The notes under the pieces were generated by a model. That model saw nothing but the letters and a program-made list of their open reading frames with translations, searched no databases and had not been told where the DNA came from. Positions 10,556-17,889 of a stretch of DNA of 61,543 nucleotides are shown here, one piece after another. Source of the stretch: an uncultured Prevotella sp. (lineage in GTDB: Bacteria; Bacteroidota; Bacteroidia; Bacteroidales; Bacteroidaceae); contig CAJOFE010000013.1 of the NCBI GenBank assembly GCA_905233825.1, positions 1 to 61,543 of the forward strand, read 5' to 3'. The translations under genes and the position numbers were made by a program. The first letter of the stretch is position 1. Each line of letters starts with the position of its first letter.

Positions 10556-11539
10556 ATGGAGTTTAGTGAGGAACAGCTTAAAAAACTGTCAGTTCTATTT
10601 GAGGAAAAAGTTGAAAAAGAGCTAACAATCGAAGAGGTTCGAAAGTTTGTTCAGTTGGATACAATTGACGATTGCAAACAGTATTTACGGGTGATGCTTG
10701 ATTTCTTCTTCGAAGTCTTCAAATCACCAGAAGGGCGCAAAGCCATGTCATCTCTCGAAAATGAAAGAAACATTTGGCTTCAAACAATCTTTAGTAAGAG
10801 TTGCCATTTCCTATATTTGTTAGATGGTGTGGGGTATAATAATGGTTCCAACCATCTCAATCCTATTATAGACCCATCTGTATTGTTTACTATTGCAAGA
10901 AGGATATATGAGTCAGTAATTGCTTTTGAGCTATTATTTGTCATCCCAAGCACAGAAGACGAACAAACAATTCTTTATAATCTTTTCATGGCTCAAGGAC
11001 TAACAGAGAGATTAAATGATCTTGACGAAGAAATGCGTAGCCACAATCCCCAAAGAGTTGCAGAAGAACAGCAGAACATTGATAACTGCATGAATGAGAT
11101 AGAAAAAACGGAACTCTATTCGAACCTCAGTCAACAGACAAAGAATCAAATAAAAAATGCTTTTGGTATAAGATACCGATATGTGTTTGAGGAAGACAAC
11201 ACTATGAAACGAGTCAGTTTCGAAGATGCATATAAATATCTTCGAATCAAAAAGGATCTTCTCAAAAACACTTATTCATTCTTCAGTCTTCATGGACATC
11301 CATCATATCTGGCACTTATTCAATTTCATGATGCTTTCAAAAGAGAAAGTCGGGCAGATTTAACAATTATGGCTCCACATGCGACTCAATGTGTCCTGGC
11401 ATTTATGAGCATTTTCATAGTAGATTATATGAAACTGGTTCCTGAGATTAAAGCCATGTATGATAAACTTGAAGAGCCAAGACGATTTGCAATTGGCATG
11501 TACGAGGATGCAATGAGAGGTGAGAAGAAGTTTCAATAA
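10556..11539 (+). CDS. Unknown helical protein coupled to the AlbA_2 gene
   Basis: 327 residues, not recognised with confidence. It is predicted mostly helical and soluble, with no signal peptide or membrane span. The pattern IARRIYESVIAFELLF near residue 120 and LHGHPSYLALIQFHDAF near 250 faintly recalls DUF5677-type (HEPN-like) proteins, but I would not assign it. The start codon lies 3 bases after the stop of the AlbA_2 gene, and base composition matches the rest of the island. Inference: cargo of the same element, acting with the AlbA_2 protein. It is the last gene before the tRNA-His junction. Confidence 0.6.
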   Translation: MEFSEEQLKKLSVLFEEKVEKELTIEEVRKFVQLDTIDDCKQYLRVMLDFFFEVFKSPEGRKAMSSLENERNIWLQTIFSKSCHFLYLLDGVGYNNGSNHLNPIIDPSVLFTIARRIYESVIAFELLFVIPSTEDEQTILYNLFMAQGLTERLNDLDEEMRSHNPQRVAEEQQNIDNCMNEIEKTELYSNLSQQTKNQIKNAFGIRYRYVFEEDNTMKRVSFEDAYKYLRIKKDLLKNTYSFFSLHGHPSYLALIQFHDAFKRESRADLTIMAPHATQCVLAFMSIFIVDYMKLVPEIKAMYDKLEEPRRFAIGMYEDAMRGEKKFQ

Positions 11540-11634
11540 AGAAATGATTCTCTGTGCAAGTATGCGAATATTTTTGGAAGTATCCATATTATAGTTTGAT
11601 TGTTAGCTAATCTTGGTGGTATCTAATCTCCAAA

Positions 11635-11678
11635 TTTGATGGAACAACTTAAAAATGTTCCATCAATGTTCCATCAAA
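11635..11678. repeat. Three copies of TGTTCCATCAA at the island/tRNA junction
   Basis: Two direct copies abut (11656-11666 and 11667-11677). A third lies inverted at 11636-11646, so 11635-11646 and 11667-11678 form a perfect 12-base inverted pair. The set sits between the last island gene and the tRNA-His 3' end, where integrase arm-type sites would be expected, but it could also be a terminator hairpin. Confidence 0.75.
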
Positions 11679-11698
11679 ATTGGAAGGTGTGGGAATTG

Positions 11699-11733
11699 AA
11701 AATCCCTGCAAGTGCTTGACTTACAGGGGTTTT
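11699..11733. terminator. Bidirectional hairpin downstream of tRNA-His
   Basis: CCCTGCAAGT (11704-11713) pairs with ACTTACAGGG (11719-11728) with one mismatch, flanked by AAAAT and GTTTTC. It lies 8 bases past the tRNA 3' end on the minus strand. It could terminate the tRNA transcript and the island transcripts, or form part of an attachment site. Confidence 0.6.
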
Positions 11734-11741
11734 CTTTGAAG

Positions 11742-11816
11742 GGTGCCCGGACGGACTCGAACCGTCGACATTCAGAACCACAATCTGACGCTCTAACCAA
11801 CTGAACTACGGGCACC
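11742..11816 (-). tRNA. tRNA-His (GTG)
   Basis: The minus strand folds as a full cloverleaf. The acceptor GGTGCCCG/CGGGCACC includes the extra 5' G paired to C73 that is typical of tRNA-His. The anticodon GTG sits in AGATTGTGGTTCT, and the T-arm is GGTTCGAGTCC. Its 3' end points at the AT-rich island, the orientation expected for integration into a tRNA 3' end. Confidence 0.95.
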
Positions 11817-11858
11817 ATGTACGGGGCATTAAAAGCCCCGTTTTGCTTTTTGCGGGTG

Positions 11859-11866
11859 CAAAGGTA
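11859..11866 (-). promoter_or_regulatory. -7 box TACCTTTG for tRNA-His
   Basis: Matches TAnnTTTG on the minus strand, about 42 bases upstream of the mature tRNA. A GGGGC/GCCCC hairpin (11822-11841) lies in the 5' precursor. Confidence 0.6.
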
Positions 11867-11878
11867 GCGCTTTTATTT

Positions 11879-11907
11879 CAAACGGCCAAATAATTTGGTC
11901 GTTTTTT
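11879..11907. terminator. Hairpin terminator after secG
   Basis: AACGGCCAAAT pairs with ATTTGGTCGTT and is followed on the plus strand by six T; on the minus strand it directly follows the secG stop. Confidence 0.55.
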
Positions 11908-11917
11908 GAAAAAAAAC

Positions 11918-12283
11918 TTATTCCTCTGTAGCAGGAGCCTCTGCAGCAGGAGCTTCCTCAGTAGCGGGAGCCTGCATGGGGACAGCCTCGATGCCCTGTG
12001 CGTTGTTAGGATTGACGGCAGGAGCCTGAATGTCGTTGACGATGGCGCCACGCTGACCGCTCTTAGGAGCAACGTATGCGCAGGCGATGCTGATGATGAC
12101 CATTGCAGCTGCAAGTCCCCACGTCATCTTCTCGATGAAGTCTGTGGTCTTGCGCACGCCTCCAATCTGGTTGTAGGAAGCGAAACTCGATGCAAGGCCG
12201 CCGCCTTTAGACTCTTGAATCAACACGATGCCGACCATGAGGATGGCGGCGATGATAATGAAAATCAGTAACAGTGTGTACAT
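11918..12283 (-). CDS. secG: Preprotein translocase subunit SecG
   Basis: 121 residues. SecG is the small two-span membrane subunit of SecYEG that assists protein export. The N-terminal span (LLLIFIIIAAILMVGIVLIQ) is followed by the family hallmark ESKGGGLASSF, a short loop, and a second span near 55-72. The C-terminal 45 residues are a low-complexity Ala/Pro/Glu tail (APATEEAPAAEAPATEE), which is longer than in E. coli SecG but common in Bacteroidota. The start lies 12 bases after the stop of the TPR gene, so it is the last gene of the LptE operon. Confidence 0.93.
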   Translation of the reverse strand: MYTLLLIFIIIAAILMVGIVLIQESKGGGLASSFASYNQIGGVRKTTDFIEKMTWGLAAAMVIISIACAYVAPKSGQRGAIVNDIQAPAVNPNNAQGIEAVPMQAPATEEAPAAEAPATEE

Positions 12284-12295
12284 TTTTTTTACTTA

Positions 12296-13060
12296 TTATT
12301 TTTTGTTGTTATTAATGATCAATTTCTCAAGGAAACGAATTTGGTCTGCAAAGTAAGCATTTTTTTTCGGATAATCCAAACTTAATTGCTGAATAATTTG
12401 CTTTGCCCTCGAATAATTGCCCTGTTTTATGTAAATTCGGGCTAAAGTTTCGGTATATAACACCTCTTCGTCGCTATCTTGGTCGTTTTTGGGTGTAATG
12501 TCGAGTTCGGGCTTGAGGGTAGGATTTTCGTTGAGGACGAGTCGTCCTTTGTCATGTTCTATGAATGAATCGATGAGTTCCTGTCCGATGAGCTGGGGCA
12601 CCTCTGCTGCCTGCTCGCGGTCTTGCTCGGTCTCGTTTTCAAGAAGGTAGGCCACGTAGTCGATGGCAGCATCGGCAGGTGTGGGCTTACGGCCTTTCTT
12701 TGTTCCAGTACCGTCGTTTTCGTCTTTGGGTATGGAGTCGAGGAAGTCGTCGATGAGTGAGAGGGTGCGGCTGTCCTGTTCGGCTTTCGAGAGCTGTGGA
12801 GCTCCGTCTTTTTCTTTTTGCGTCTTCAGCGTGTAGTGTGCAGCTTCAATCATCTGGAAGAGCACTCTCCGGTCGGTGATGTAGATGGCGGCTCGGCGCA
12901 GCTCATCGTCGAACGAGGGGTCGTGGAGCAGGAACAGGTTTTGCAACAGCAAAAGGCGTGCACTTTGGAAGTAGGGGTAGAGTGCTAGCATGGAACGCAG
13001 CTCATAGAGTGAGTCGCGGTCGAGATGTTCGGGATGTTTGATGTACTCTGCTATATCCAT
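12296..13060 (-). CDS. TPR-containing protein of the lptE-secG locus
   Basis: 254 residues without a signal peptide. The N-terminus (LYELRSMLALYPYFQSARLL) is characteristic of the conserved Bacteroidota protein found beside secG. The C-terminus carries a tetratricopeptide unit (TLARIYIKQGNYSRAKQIIQ). The middle is acidic and variable. Function is unknown; its position between LptE and SecG suggests an envelope-biogenesis role. Neighbour spacing (60 bases upstream, 12 downstream) supports one operon. Confidence 0.7.
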   Translation of the reverse strand: MDIAEYIKHPEHLDRDSLYELRSMLALYPYFQSARLLLLQNLFLLHDPSFDDELRRAAIYITDRRVLFQMIEAAHYTLKTQKEKDGAPQLSKAEQDSRTLSLIDDFLDSIPKDENDGTGTKKGRKPTPADAAIDYVAYLLENETEQDREQAAEVPQLIGQELIDSFIEHDKGRLVLNENPTLKPELDITPKNDQDSDEEVLYTETLARIYIKQGNYSRAKQIIQQLSLDYPKKNAYFADQIRFLEKLIINNNKK

Positions 13061-13090
13061 TGTTATTTGTCCTCTCTATCAATTGTTCAG

Positions 13091-13120
13091 GCTCCCATCC
13101 CCAATCTTAGGGGGCTAAGG
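13091..13120. repeat. Small GC palindrome between the LptE and TPR genes
   Basis: CCCCAATCTTAGGGG sits directly against the LptE stop. It belongs to the same CCCC...TTAGGGG family seen near 43.1 kb and inside purL. Confidence 0.6.
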
Positions 13121-13612
13121 TTACCATATTGCCACGGTGGCGTTGAAGATCTGGTCGGTGATGTCCTTGACCATCTGCGTGACAAGTTCTTCCTGCACAG
13201 CGTTTAGGCTGAGCTTGGAATCGTAGCTCTGCGAGGCGGTGAACTGCTTCTCGAAGTCTTGGGAGTGCTTGGCGTTGTTGGTGAAGCGCACATTGACGGT
13301 CATCGACAGCTCCACCTGTGCCGAGCTGCCTTCCGCCGATACCGACTTGTTGCGTTGCTCATAACGGGTAATCTCGCCTTCTATTTTCATGTCGCCATTG
13401 CGTTTTACCTGCGTGAGCTTGGTGTGGTTGGCGTATTGGTCTTTCAACTGGTTGTTGAAGATGCTGGCCATAGGACCCCACACATAGGTAGAACGAATGG
13501 GGAAATCGGCTATCTGTATGGTCTTCGTCTTGGAGTAGTCGATGCTGGCTCCGTTGAAAGAATAGCTCACTTTACAGCCCTGTAGGGTAAGGGCCAGCAG
13601 CATGAAGACCAT
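13121..13612 (-). other. lptE: LptE-like LPS-assembly lipoprotein segment of the fused frame
   Basis: From the internal ATG at 13612, 163 residues. LptE plugs the LptD outer-membrane LPS translocon. The visible LptE features are the lipobox LQGC, CKVSYSFNGASI at the mature N-terminus, and the C-terminal SQSYDSKLSLNAVQEELV and IFNATVAIW typical of Bacteroidota LptE. The segment starting at this ATG lacks basic residues before its hydrophobic core. The preceding RRLKQFG of the Fis HTH would serve as the positive n-region, so the effective start is unresolved. Confidence 0.65.
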
Positions 13613-14821
13613 GAGCCCGAACTGCTTCAGACGACGATAGAGCGTGCGGTCGCTGATGCCCAGTTCTTGTGCAGCCTTTTTGCGGTTGCCGTTGTTGCGC
13701 TCCAGGGCTTTCTCCAGCATCTGGCGTCCTATCTCGTTCAGGTTTAGGTTCTCCTGAGTGGGGGTAGGCTCGATGTATTCTTCGGCCTCGGCATCTTCTA
13801 ACTGTGGGGTGATAGACGTCACGGGCGAGATGGTGGTGATAGGCGAGTGGCGGGTGGCGAGTGGCGAGTTCTGTACGTCGTCGAGTTGCTTTTTCAGCTG
13901 TCCCATCTCACGTCGCATGTCGTTCACGTTGCCACGTAGTTCGAAGAGTATCTTATAGAGTATCTCGCGCTCGTTCTCGAACGAGTGGTCGCCGTTGTTA
14001 TGGGGCAGCACGGCGAGTTGGGTGGTCTCGCGGTCTTGTGGGATGAACTTCGACAGGATTTCAGGTGTGATGATCCTTTCCTTGCTGAGCACGGAAATCT
14101 GCTCGGTGATATTTTTCAGTTGGCGCACGTTGCCTGGCCATTTGTAGCGGGTCAGCATGTGCTTGGCCTCTTCTGTCAGTTGCACGCGCTCCATCCTGTA
14201 TTTCTCGGCCGTCTGCATGGCGAAAAGGCGGAACAGCAGCACGATGTCCTCGCCACGCTCACGCAGTGGCGGCATCTGAATGGGAATGGAGTTGAGACGG
14301 TAATAAAGGTCTTCGCGGAAGCGTCCTTCGCTGATGGCGAGGCGGATGTTTACGTTGGTGGCGGCGACAATGCGCACGTTGGTCTTGCGGATCTCCGTTC
14401 CTCCCACGGGGATGTATTCGCCCGTTTCCAGCACACGCAGCAGTCGGGCCTGGGTGGCCAGCGGCAGTTCACCTACCTCGTCGAGGAAGAGCGTGCCTTT
14501 GTCAGCCACGCCGAAATAGCCAGGCGAATCGTTGATGGCACCGGTATATGAGCCTTTGACGTGTCCGAAAAGCTCGGAGTCGATGGTGCCCTCGGGGATG
14601 GAGCCGCAGTTGATGGCGAAATACTTCTCGCGGCGACGGGGCGAGTTGTCGTGGATGATGCGGGGTATGATTTCCTTTCCAACGCCGCTTTCGCCGATGA
14701 TGAGCACACTCAAGTCAGTGGGCGCCACCTGAAGTGCGACGTCCAGCACATGGTTCAACGCTTCGCAGTTGCCTACGATGTTATACCTTTGTTTAATGCC
14801 TTGCAGCTCTTTTTTGTCCAT
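13121..14821 (-). CDS. Sigma-54 activator (AAA+ / Fis-HTH) fused in frame to LptE lipoprotein
   Basis: 566 residues from the ATG at 14821. That start is chosen because a -7 box at 14831-14838 rules out the longer form. There is no receiver domain: the AAA+ domain starts at once (Walker A GESGVGKE, LFLDEVGELP, GTEIRKTNVRIVAATN), and the sigma-54 contact loop reads GSYTGA rather than GAFTGA. A variable linker near 318-327 contains a repeat insertion (NSPLATRHSP). A Fis-type HTH (KKAAQELGISDRTLYRRLK) follows. Without any stop, the frame continues into an LptE-like protein (lipobox LQGC at C416, then a beta-rich domain ending FNATVAIW). In Bacteroidota these are normally two adjacent genes. Either a true fusion exists or LptE is made from an internal start. 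Confidence 0.8.
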   Translation of the reverse strand: MDKKELQGIKQRYNIVGNCEALNHVLDVALQVAPTDLSVLIIGESGVGKEIIPRIIHDNSPRRREKYFAINCGSIPEGTIDSELFGHVKGSYTGAINDSPGYFGVADKGTLFLDEVGELPLATQARLLRVLETGEYIPVGGTEIRKTNVRIVAATNVNIRLAISEGRFREDLYYRLNSIPIQMPPLRERGEDIVLLFRLFAMQTAEKYRMERVQLTEEAKHMLTRYKWPGNVRQLKNITEQISVLSKERIITPEILSKFIPQDRETTQLAVLPHNNGDHSFENEREILYKILFELRGNVNDMRREMGQLKKQLDDVQNSPLATRHSPITTISPVTSITPQLEDAEAEEYIEPTPTQENLNLNEIGRQMLEKALERNNGNRKKAAQELGISDRTLYRRLKQFGLMVFMLLALTLQGCKVSYSFNGASIDYSKTKTIQIADFPIRSTYVWGPMASIFNNQLKDQYANHTKLTQVKRNGDMKIEGEITRYEQRNKSVSAEGSSAQVELSMTVNVRFTNNAKHSQDFEKQFTASQSYDSKLSLNAVQEELVTQMVKDITDQIFNATVAIW

Positions 14822-14830
14822 AACAGCTGA

Positions 14831-14838
14831 CAAAATTA
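14831..14838 (-). promoter_or_regulatory. -7 box TAATTTTG for the sigma-54 activator
   Basis: Ends 10 bases before the ATG at 14821, implying a very short leader and excluding the upstream ATG at 14863. Confidence 0.55.
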
Positions 14839-14886
14839 CGCATTTTTTTTCAAACAGCTGCAATTTTGGCAGAAAATTAACTGAAT

Positions 14887-15636
14887 TTAGTTGTTTTCAG
14901 CCTTCCTGTAATAGCTTTGTTCTTTGTCGGGGAAGCGCAGCACCAATGAGTCGGCACTGAGCATTACGAGCTCAGCGGTGTCAGTGGAAAGCGGGACGTT
15001 GTTACCCAGCGAGTCGAGCGTGGTCTCGGTGAGCAGTAGTAGTCCGTTGTGTATCAGCCACTGGCGGTAGCGCTTGGCTTTGGGATACTCGACAGGGCTC
15101 TCCTCGCTGTCAGCAGTAGTATTGGGCCTGGTGCCAGCAGGGAGGACCACGCTGTCAATCTTCAGCACAAAGCCGTATTCGCGTTCTTCTTCCAACAGCT
15201 TACGCAGGGAGTCGGCTTCAATATCCATGCTCCCTTCACCCAGGGGGTTGTATTCTCCAGCCCTGCGCTTCAATGTCGGCTTCACCTTGTAGCACCACTG
15301 TCCCAGCAGGTCTTGGGTGACGATGATACGGGCGGCCTTCTTGGTATCGAAGCTGTCGCGGATGATGGCTATGCGGTCGCCGATTCTCAGCGAGCCGAAC
15401 ACCTGTTGTGCCTTCGATGCCTCGAGAATGTCGAGCGTGTCGGGGTTAGAGCCGTCATAGGGCTCTTGCAGGAAGATGACGATGGTGTCGTTGCTGCCTT
15501 CGCACACCAGCCCGTAGAAAGTGTCCTCGTCGGTCGTGGCAGCGGCTTGTCTTTTGCTGATGGTGCTCTTCTGCTGTTGTGAGCAGGCAACCACCAGCAT
15601 CCCTATTAATATTATAATGAGTGAAAACCGTTTCAT
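14887..15636 (-). CDS. Lipoprotein of unknown function
   Basis: 249 residues from the ATG at 15636; the longer frame (to 15774) runs through the promoter at 15659. The signal peptide is MKRFSLIIILIGMLVVAC with lipidated Cys18. The mature part alternates acidic and hydrophobic stretches (GLVCEGSNDTIVIFL, RIAIIRDSFDTKKA), suggesting a beta-rich domain for which I recognise no family. It is transcribed away from pycB with divergent promoters. A Bacteroidota-restricted envelope protein is the most that can be said. Confidence 0.65.
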   Translation of the reverse strand: MKRFSLIIILIGMLVVACSQQQKSTISKRQAAATTDEDTFYGLVCEGSNDTIVIFLQEPYDGSNPDTLDILEASKAQQVFGSLRIGDRIAIIRDSFDTKKAARIIVTQDLLGQWCYKVKPTLKRRAGEYNPLGEGSMDIEADSLRKLLEEEREYGFVLKIDSVVLPAGTRPNTTADSEESPVEYPKAKRYRQWLIHNGLLLLTETTLDSLGNNVPLSTDTAELVMLSADSLVLRFPDKEQSYYRKAENN

Positions 15637-15658
15637 GTGTTGCAGTGTATTTAGGGTA

Positions 15659-15666
15659 CAAAGGTA
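15659..15666 (-). promoter_or_regulatory. -7 box TACCTTTG for the lipoprotein gene
   Basis: Exact TAnnTTTG on the minus strand, 22 bases upstream of the ATG at 15636. Confidence 0.6.
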
Positions 15667-15728
15667 CGAAAAAACGGGCGGCTGGCAAAATAATTCGCGA
15701 TTTATTTTGTATTTCGCGCAATTTACAT

Positions 15729-15820
15729 TATCTTTGCAGCCTAAAGGCTGCGAGAACGGGCTGCACTTCGGCAAAGAGCGAGCTCTCTGCGCTCAGTTTG
15801 CACCGTCCTTGCACGCAAAA
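15729..15820 (+). promoter_or_regulatory. Promoter plus structured leader repeat, copy 1 (upstream of pycB)
   Basis: Starts with the -7 box TATCTTTG (15729-15736). Then come hairpin 1, GCAGCC-taaa-GGCTGC (15736-15751); a conserved CTGCACTTCGGCAAAGAGC segment that folds with GCTCTCTGC; and a conserved TTTGCACCGTCCTTGC. A copy with the same layout and about four-fifths identity precedes purL (17798-17889), and its first hairpin differs by paired changes. Probably a 5' leader RNA element or a promoter-carrying repeat; no Rfam family was recognised. Confidence 0.65.
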
Positions 15821-15860
15821 GCGTATGAGTCAATTATCTAAAACCACTAAATATAACACT

Positions 15861-17636
15861 ATGGGAAAGAAAAAGATTAAGTTCAGCCTGGTCTATCGCG
15901 ACATGTGGCAGTCGAGTGGAAAGTTCCAGCCCCGCAAGGACCAGTTAGAGCGCATTGCGCCCGTCATCATAGACATGGGTTGTTTTGCCCGCGTAGAAAC
16001 CAATGGTGGTGCCTTTGAGCAGGTGAACCTGATGGCAGGCGAGAATCCTAATGCTGCCGTGCGTGCCTTCTGCAAACCCTTCAACGAGGTGGGCATACAG
16101 ACCCACATGCTCGACCGCGGTCTGAATGCGCTGCGTATGTATCCCGTGCCCGACGATGTGCGCGAGCTGATGTACAAGGTGAAGCATGCCCAAGGCGTGG
16201 ATATTCCCCGCATCTTCTGTGGCCTGAACGATACGCGCAATATCATCCCCTCCATCAAGTGGGCCAAGGCAGCCGGCATGATTCCGCAGGCCACGCTCTG
16301 CATCACTACCTCGCCCGTGCACACGGTGGAGTATTATTCAGCCATTGCCGACGAGGTGATTGCCGCTGGTGCCGAGGAGATATGCCTGAAGGATATGGCA
16401 GGCATCGGACAGCCCGCCATGCTGGGTGCGCTGACGAAGAGCATCAAGACGAAGCATCCCGACATTATCATCCAGTATCACGGTCACTCAGGCCCCGGCC
16501 TCTCGATGGCCAGCATACTCGAGGTGTGTAACAATGGTGCCGACATTATCGATACCGCCATCGAGCCGCTGTCGTGGGGTAAGGTGCATCCCGATATCAT
16601 CTCCGTGCAGTCGATGCTGAAGAACGAAGGCTTCGAGGTGGCAGAAATTAATATGAATGCATATATGCAGGCGCGTACGCTCACGCAGGAATTTATTGAT
16701 GACTGGCTGGGCTACTTCATCAATCCTGCCAACAAGCACATGTCGTCGTTGTTGCTCGGCAGCGGTCTGCCTGGTGGCATGATGGGTTCGATGATGGCCG
16801 ATTTGGGCCCCATCCAGAAGATGATCAACAAGCTGCGCACACAGAAGGGTGAGTCCGAACTGACGATGGACGACATGCTGGTGAAGCTCTTCAACGAGGT
16901 GGAGTACGTTTGGCCGCGCGTAGGCTATCCTCCACTGGTCACCCCGTTCTCGCAATATACTAAGAATATCGCACTGATGAACCTCCTCACGATGGAGCAG
17001 GGCAAGGGGCGCTATGTGATGATGGACGATGCCATCTGGGGCATGATTCTCGGCAAGAGTGGTAAGGTGCCTGGCACCATCGCTCCTGAGCTCGTCGAGC
17101 TGGCTGAGAAGCAGGGGCGTCAGTTCACCGATGTCGATCCGCACACGCTGTTGCCTAACGCGCTCGACGGTTTCAAGAAGGAGATGAATGAGAATGGCTG
17201 GGACTATGGTCAGGACAACGAGGAGCTCTTCGAGCTGGCCATGCATCCTGAGCAGTATCGTCCCTTCAAGAGCGGACAGGCCAAGAAACAGCTGTTGGCT
17301 GACATCCAGAAGGCCAAGGATGCCCGTCTGGGTGGATCGAAGATCAGTCCTGAGGAACTGGCAGCCTTCAAGCATGCCAAGGCCGACGCCGTGAAGTCGC
17401 CTCTGGCCGGACAGCTCATCTGGAGCTTCGGTGGCGAAGGCGTTCCCGCTTCCTGCATCGAGCCTTTCATCGGCCAGCAGTACAAGGAGGGCGACATCTT
17501 CTGCTACCTGCAGACCAAGTGGGGCGAGATTGTCGAAATTCCTGCCGCCCTCGGTGGCAAGCTCGTCGATGTCACTGTCAAGCCGGGCCAGCAGATTCGC
17601 CAGGGCGACACCATTGCCTGGATAGAGCGCGGATAA
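15861..17636 (+). CDS. Carboxyltransferase, pyruvate carboxylase subunit B / oxaloacetate decarboxylase alpha type
   Basis: 591 residues from the ATG at 15861; the longer frame reads through the leader repeat. The TIM-barrel HMGL-like carboxyltransferase domain is clear (YRDMWQSSGKF, ICLKDMAGIG, YHGHSGPGL, ADIIDTAIEPLS), followed by the PYC_OADA helical region and a C-terminal biotinyl-like domain. Two oddities: the usual RDAHQS reads RDMWQS, and the biotin site EAMKM reads LQTKW, so a lysine is kept but its context is lost. The family moves carboxyl groups between biotin and pyruvate/oxaloacetate, often linked to succinate/propionate metabolism in Bacteroidales. It stands alone here: no carrier or membrane subunit adjoins it. 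The exact substrate is uncertain. Confidence 0.75.
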   Translation: MGKKKIKFSLVYRDMWQSSGKFQPRKDQLERIAPVIIDMGCFARVETNGGAFEQVNLMAGENPNAAVRAFCKPFNEVGIQTHMLDRGLNALRMYPVPDDVRELMYKVKHAQGVDIPRIFCGLNDTRNIIPSIKWAKAAGMIPQATLCITTSPVHTVEYYSAIADEVIAAGAEEICLKDMAGIGQPAMLGALTKSIKTKHPDIIIQYHGHSGPGLSMASILEVCNNGADIIDTAIEPLSWGKVHPDIISVQSMLKNEGFEVAEINMNAYMQARTLTQEFIDDWLGYFINPANKHMSSLLLGSGLPGGMMGSMMADLGPIQKMINKLRTQKGESELTMDDMLVKLFNEVEYVWPRVGYPPLVTPFSQYTKNIALMNLLTMEQGKGRYVMMDDAIWGMILGKSGKVPGTIAPELVELAEKQGRQFTDVDPHTLLPNALDGFKKEMNENGWDYGQDNEELFELAMHPEQYRPFKSGQAKKQLLADIQKAKDARLGGSKISPEELAAFKHAKADAVKSPLAGQLIWSFGGEGVPASCIEPFIGQQYKEGDIFCYLQTKWGEIVEIPAALGGKLVDVTVKPGQQIRQGDTIAWIERG

Positions 17637-17714
17637 GAAAAAGGAAACAGAGTGATAATGCAAAGGGCAAGAGAAAAAGTCGGATTTTTCTTTTGCTCTT
17701 TGCTCACTTTTTTG

Positions 17715-17739
17715 TACCTTTGACCTGCGGTCGAAGGTA
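17715..17739 (+). promoter_or_regulatory. Palindrome overlapping a -7 box (upstream of purL)
   Basis: TACCTT at 17715 pairs with AAGGTA at 17734-17739, and GACC pairs with GGTC around a TGC loop, so the -7 box itself is one arm of the hairpin. The same layout with different stem bases occurs at 35086-35108 and 38099-38123. Confidence 0.6.
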
Positions 17740-17797
17740 CTTTCGCTCGAAAATGAAATAAAAACGTTTTTTTCTTTGCATTTTGCTCGTTTATTCG

Positions 17798-17889
17798 TAC
17801 CTTTGCACGCTGTAAGCGTGCGAGGAGGGGCAGCACCTCGGCAAAGAGCAAGCTCTCTGCACTCGGTTTGCACCGTCCTTGCGCCAAAA
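17798..17889 (+). promoter_or_regulatory. Promoter plus structured leader repeat, copy 2 (upstream of purL)
   Basis: The -7 box TACCTTTG (17798-17805) has TTTG 19 bases upstream. Hairpin 1 is GCACGCT-gta-AGCGTGC, versus GCAGCC/GGCTGC in copy 1. Then come CAGCACCTCGGCAAAGAGC, GCTCTCTGC and TTTGCACCGTCCTTGC. The stem changes are compensatory, which favours a functional RNA structure in the purL leader. Confidence 0.65.

Noticed and set aside
15637..15774. Longer N-terminus for the lipoprotein at 14887-15636
   Set aside because: It would read through the promoter and place the lipoprotein signal peptide internally.
15621..15860. Longer N-terminus for the carboxyltransferase
   Set aside because: The extra codons are the leader repeat and promoter; the family start matches the ATG at 15861.
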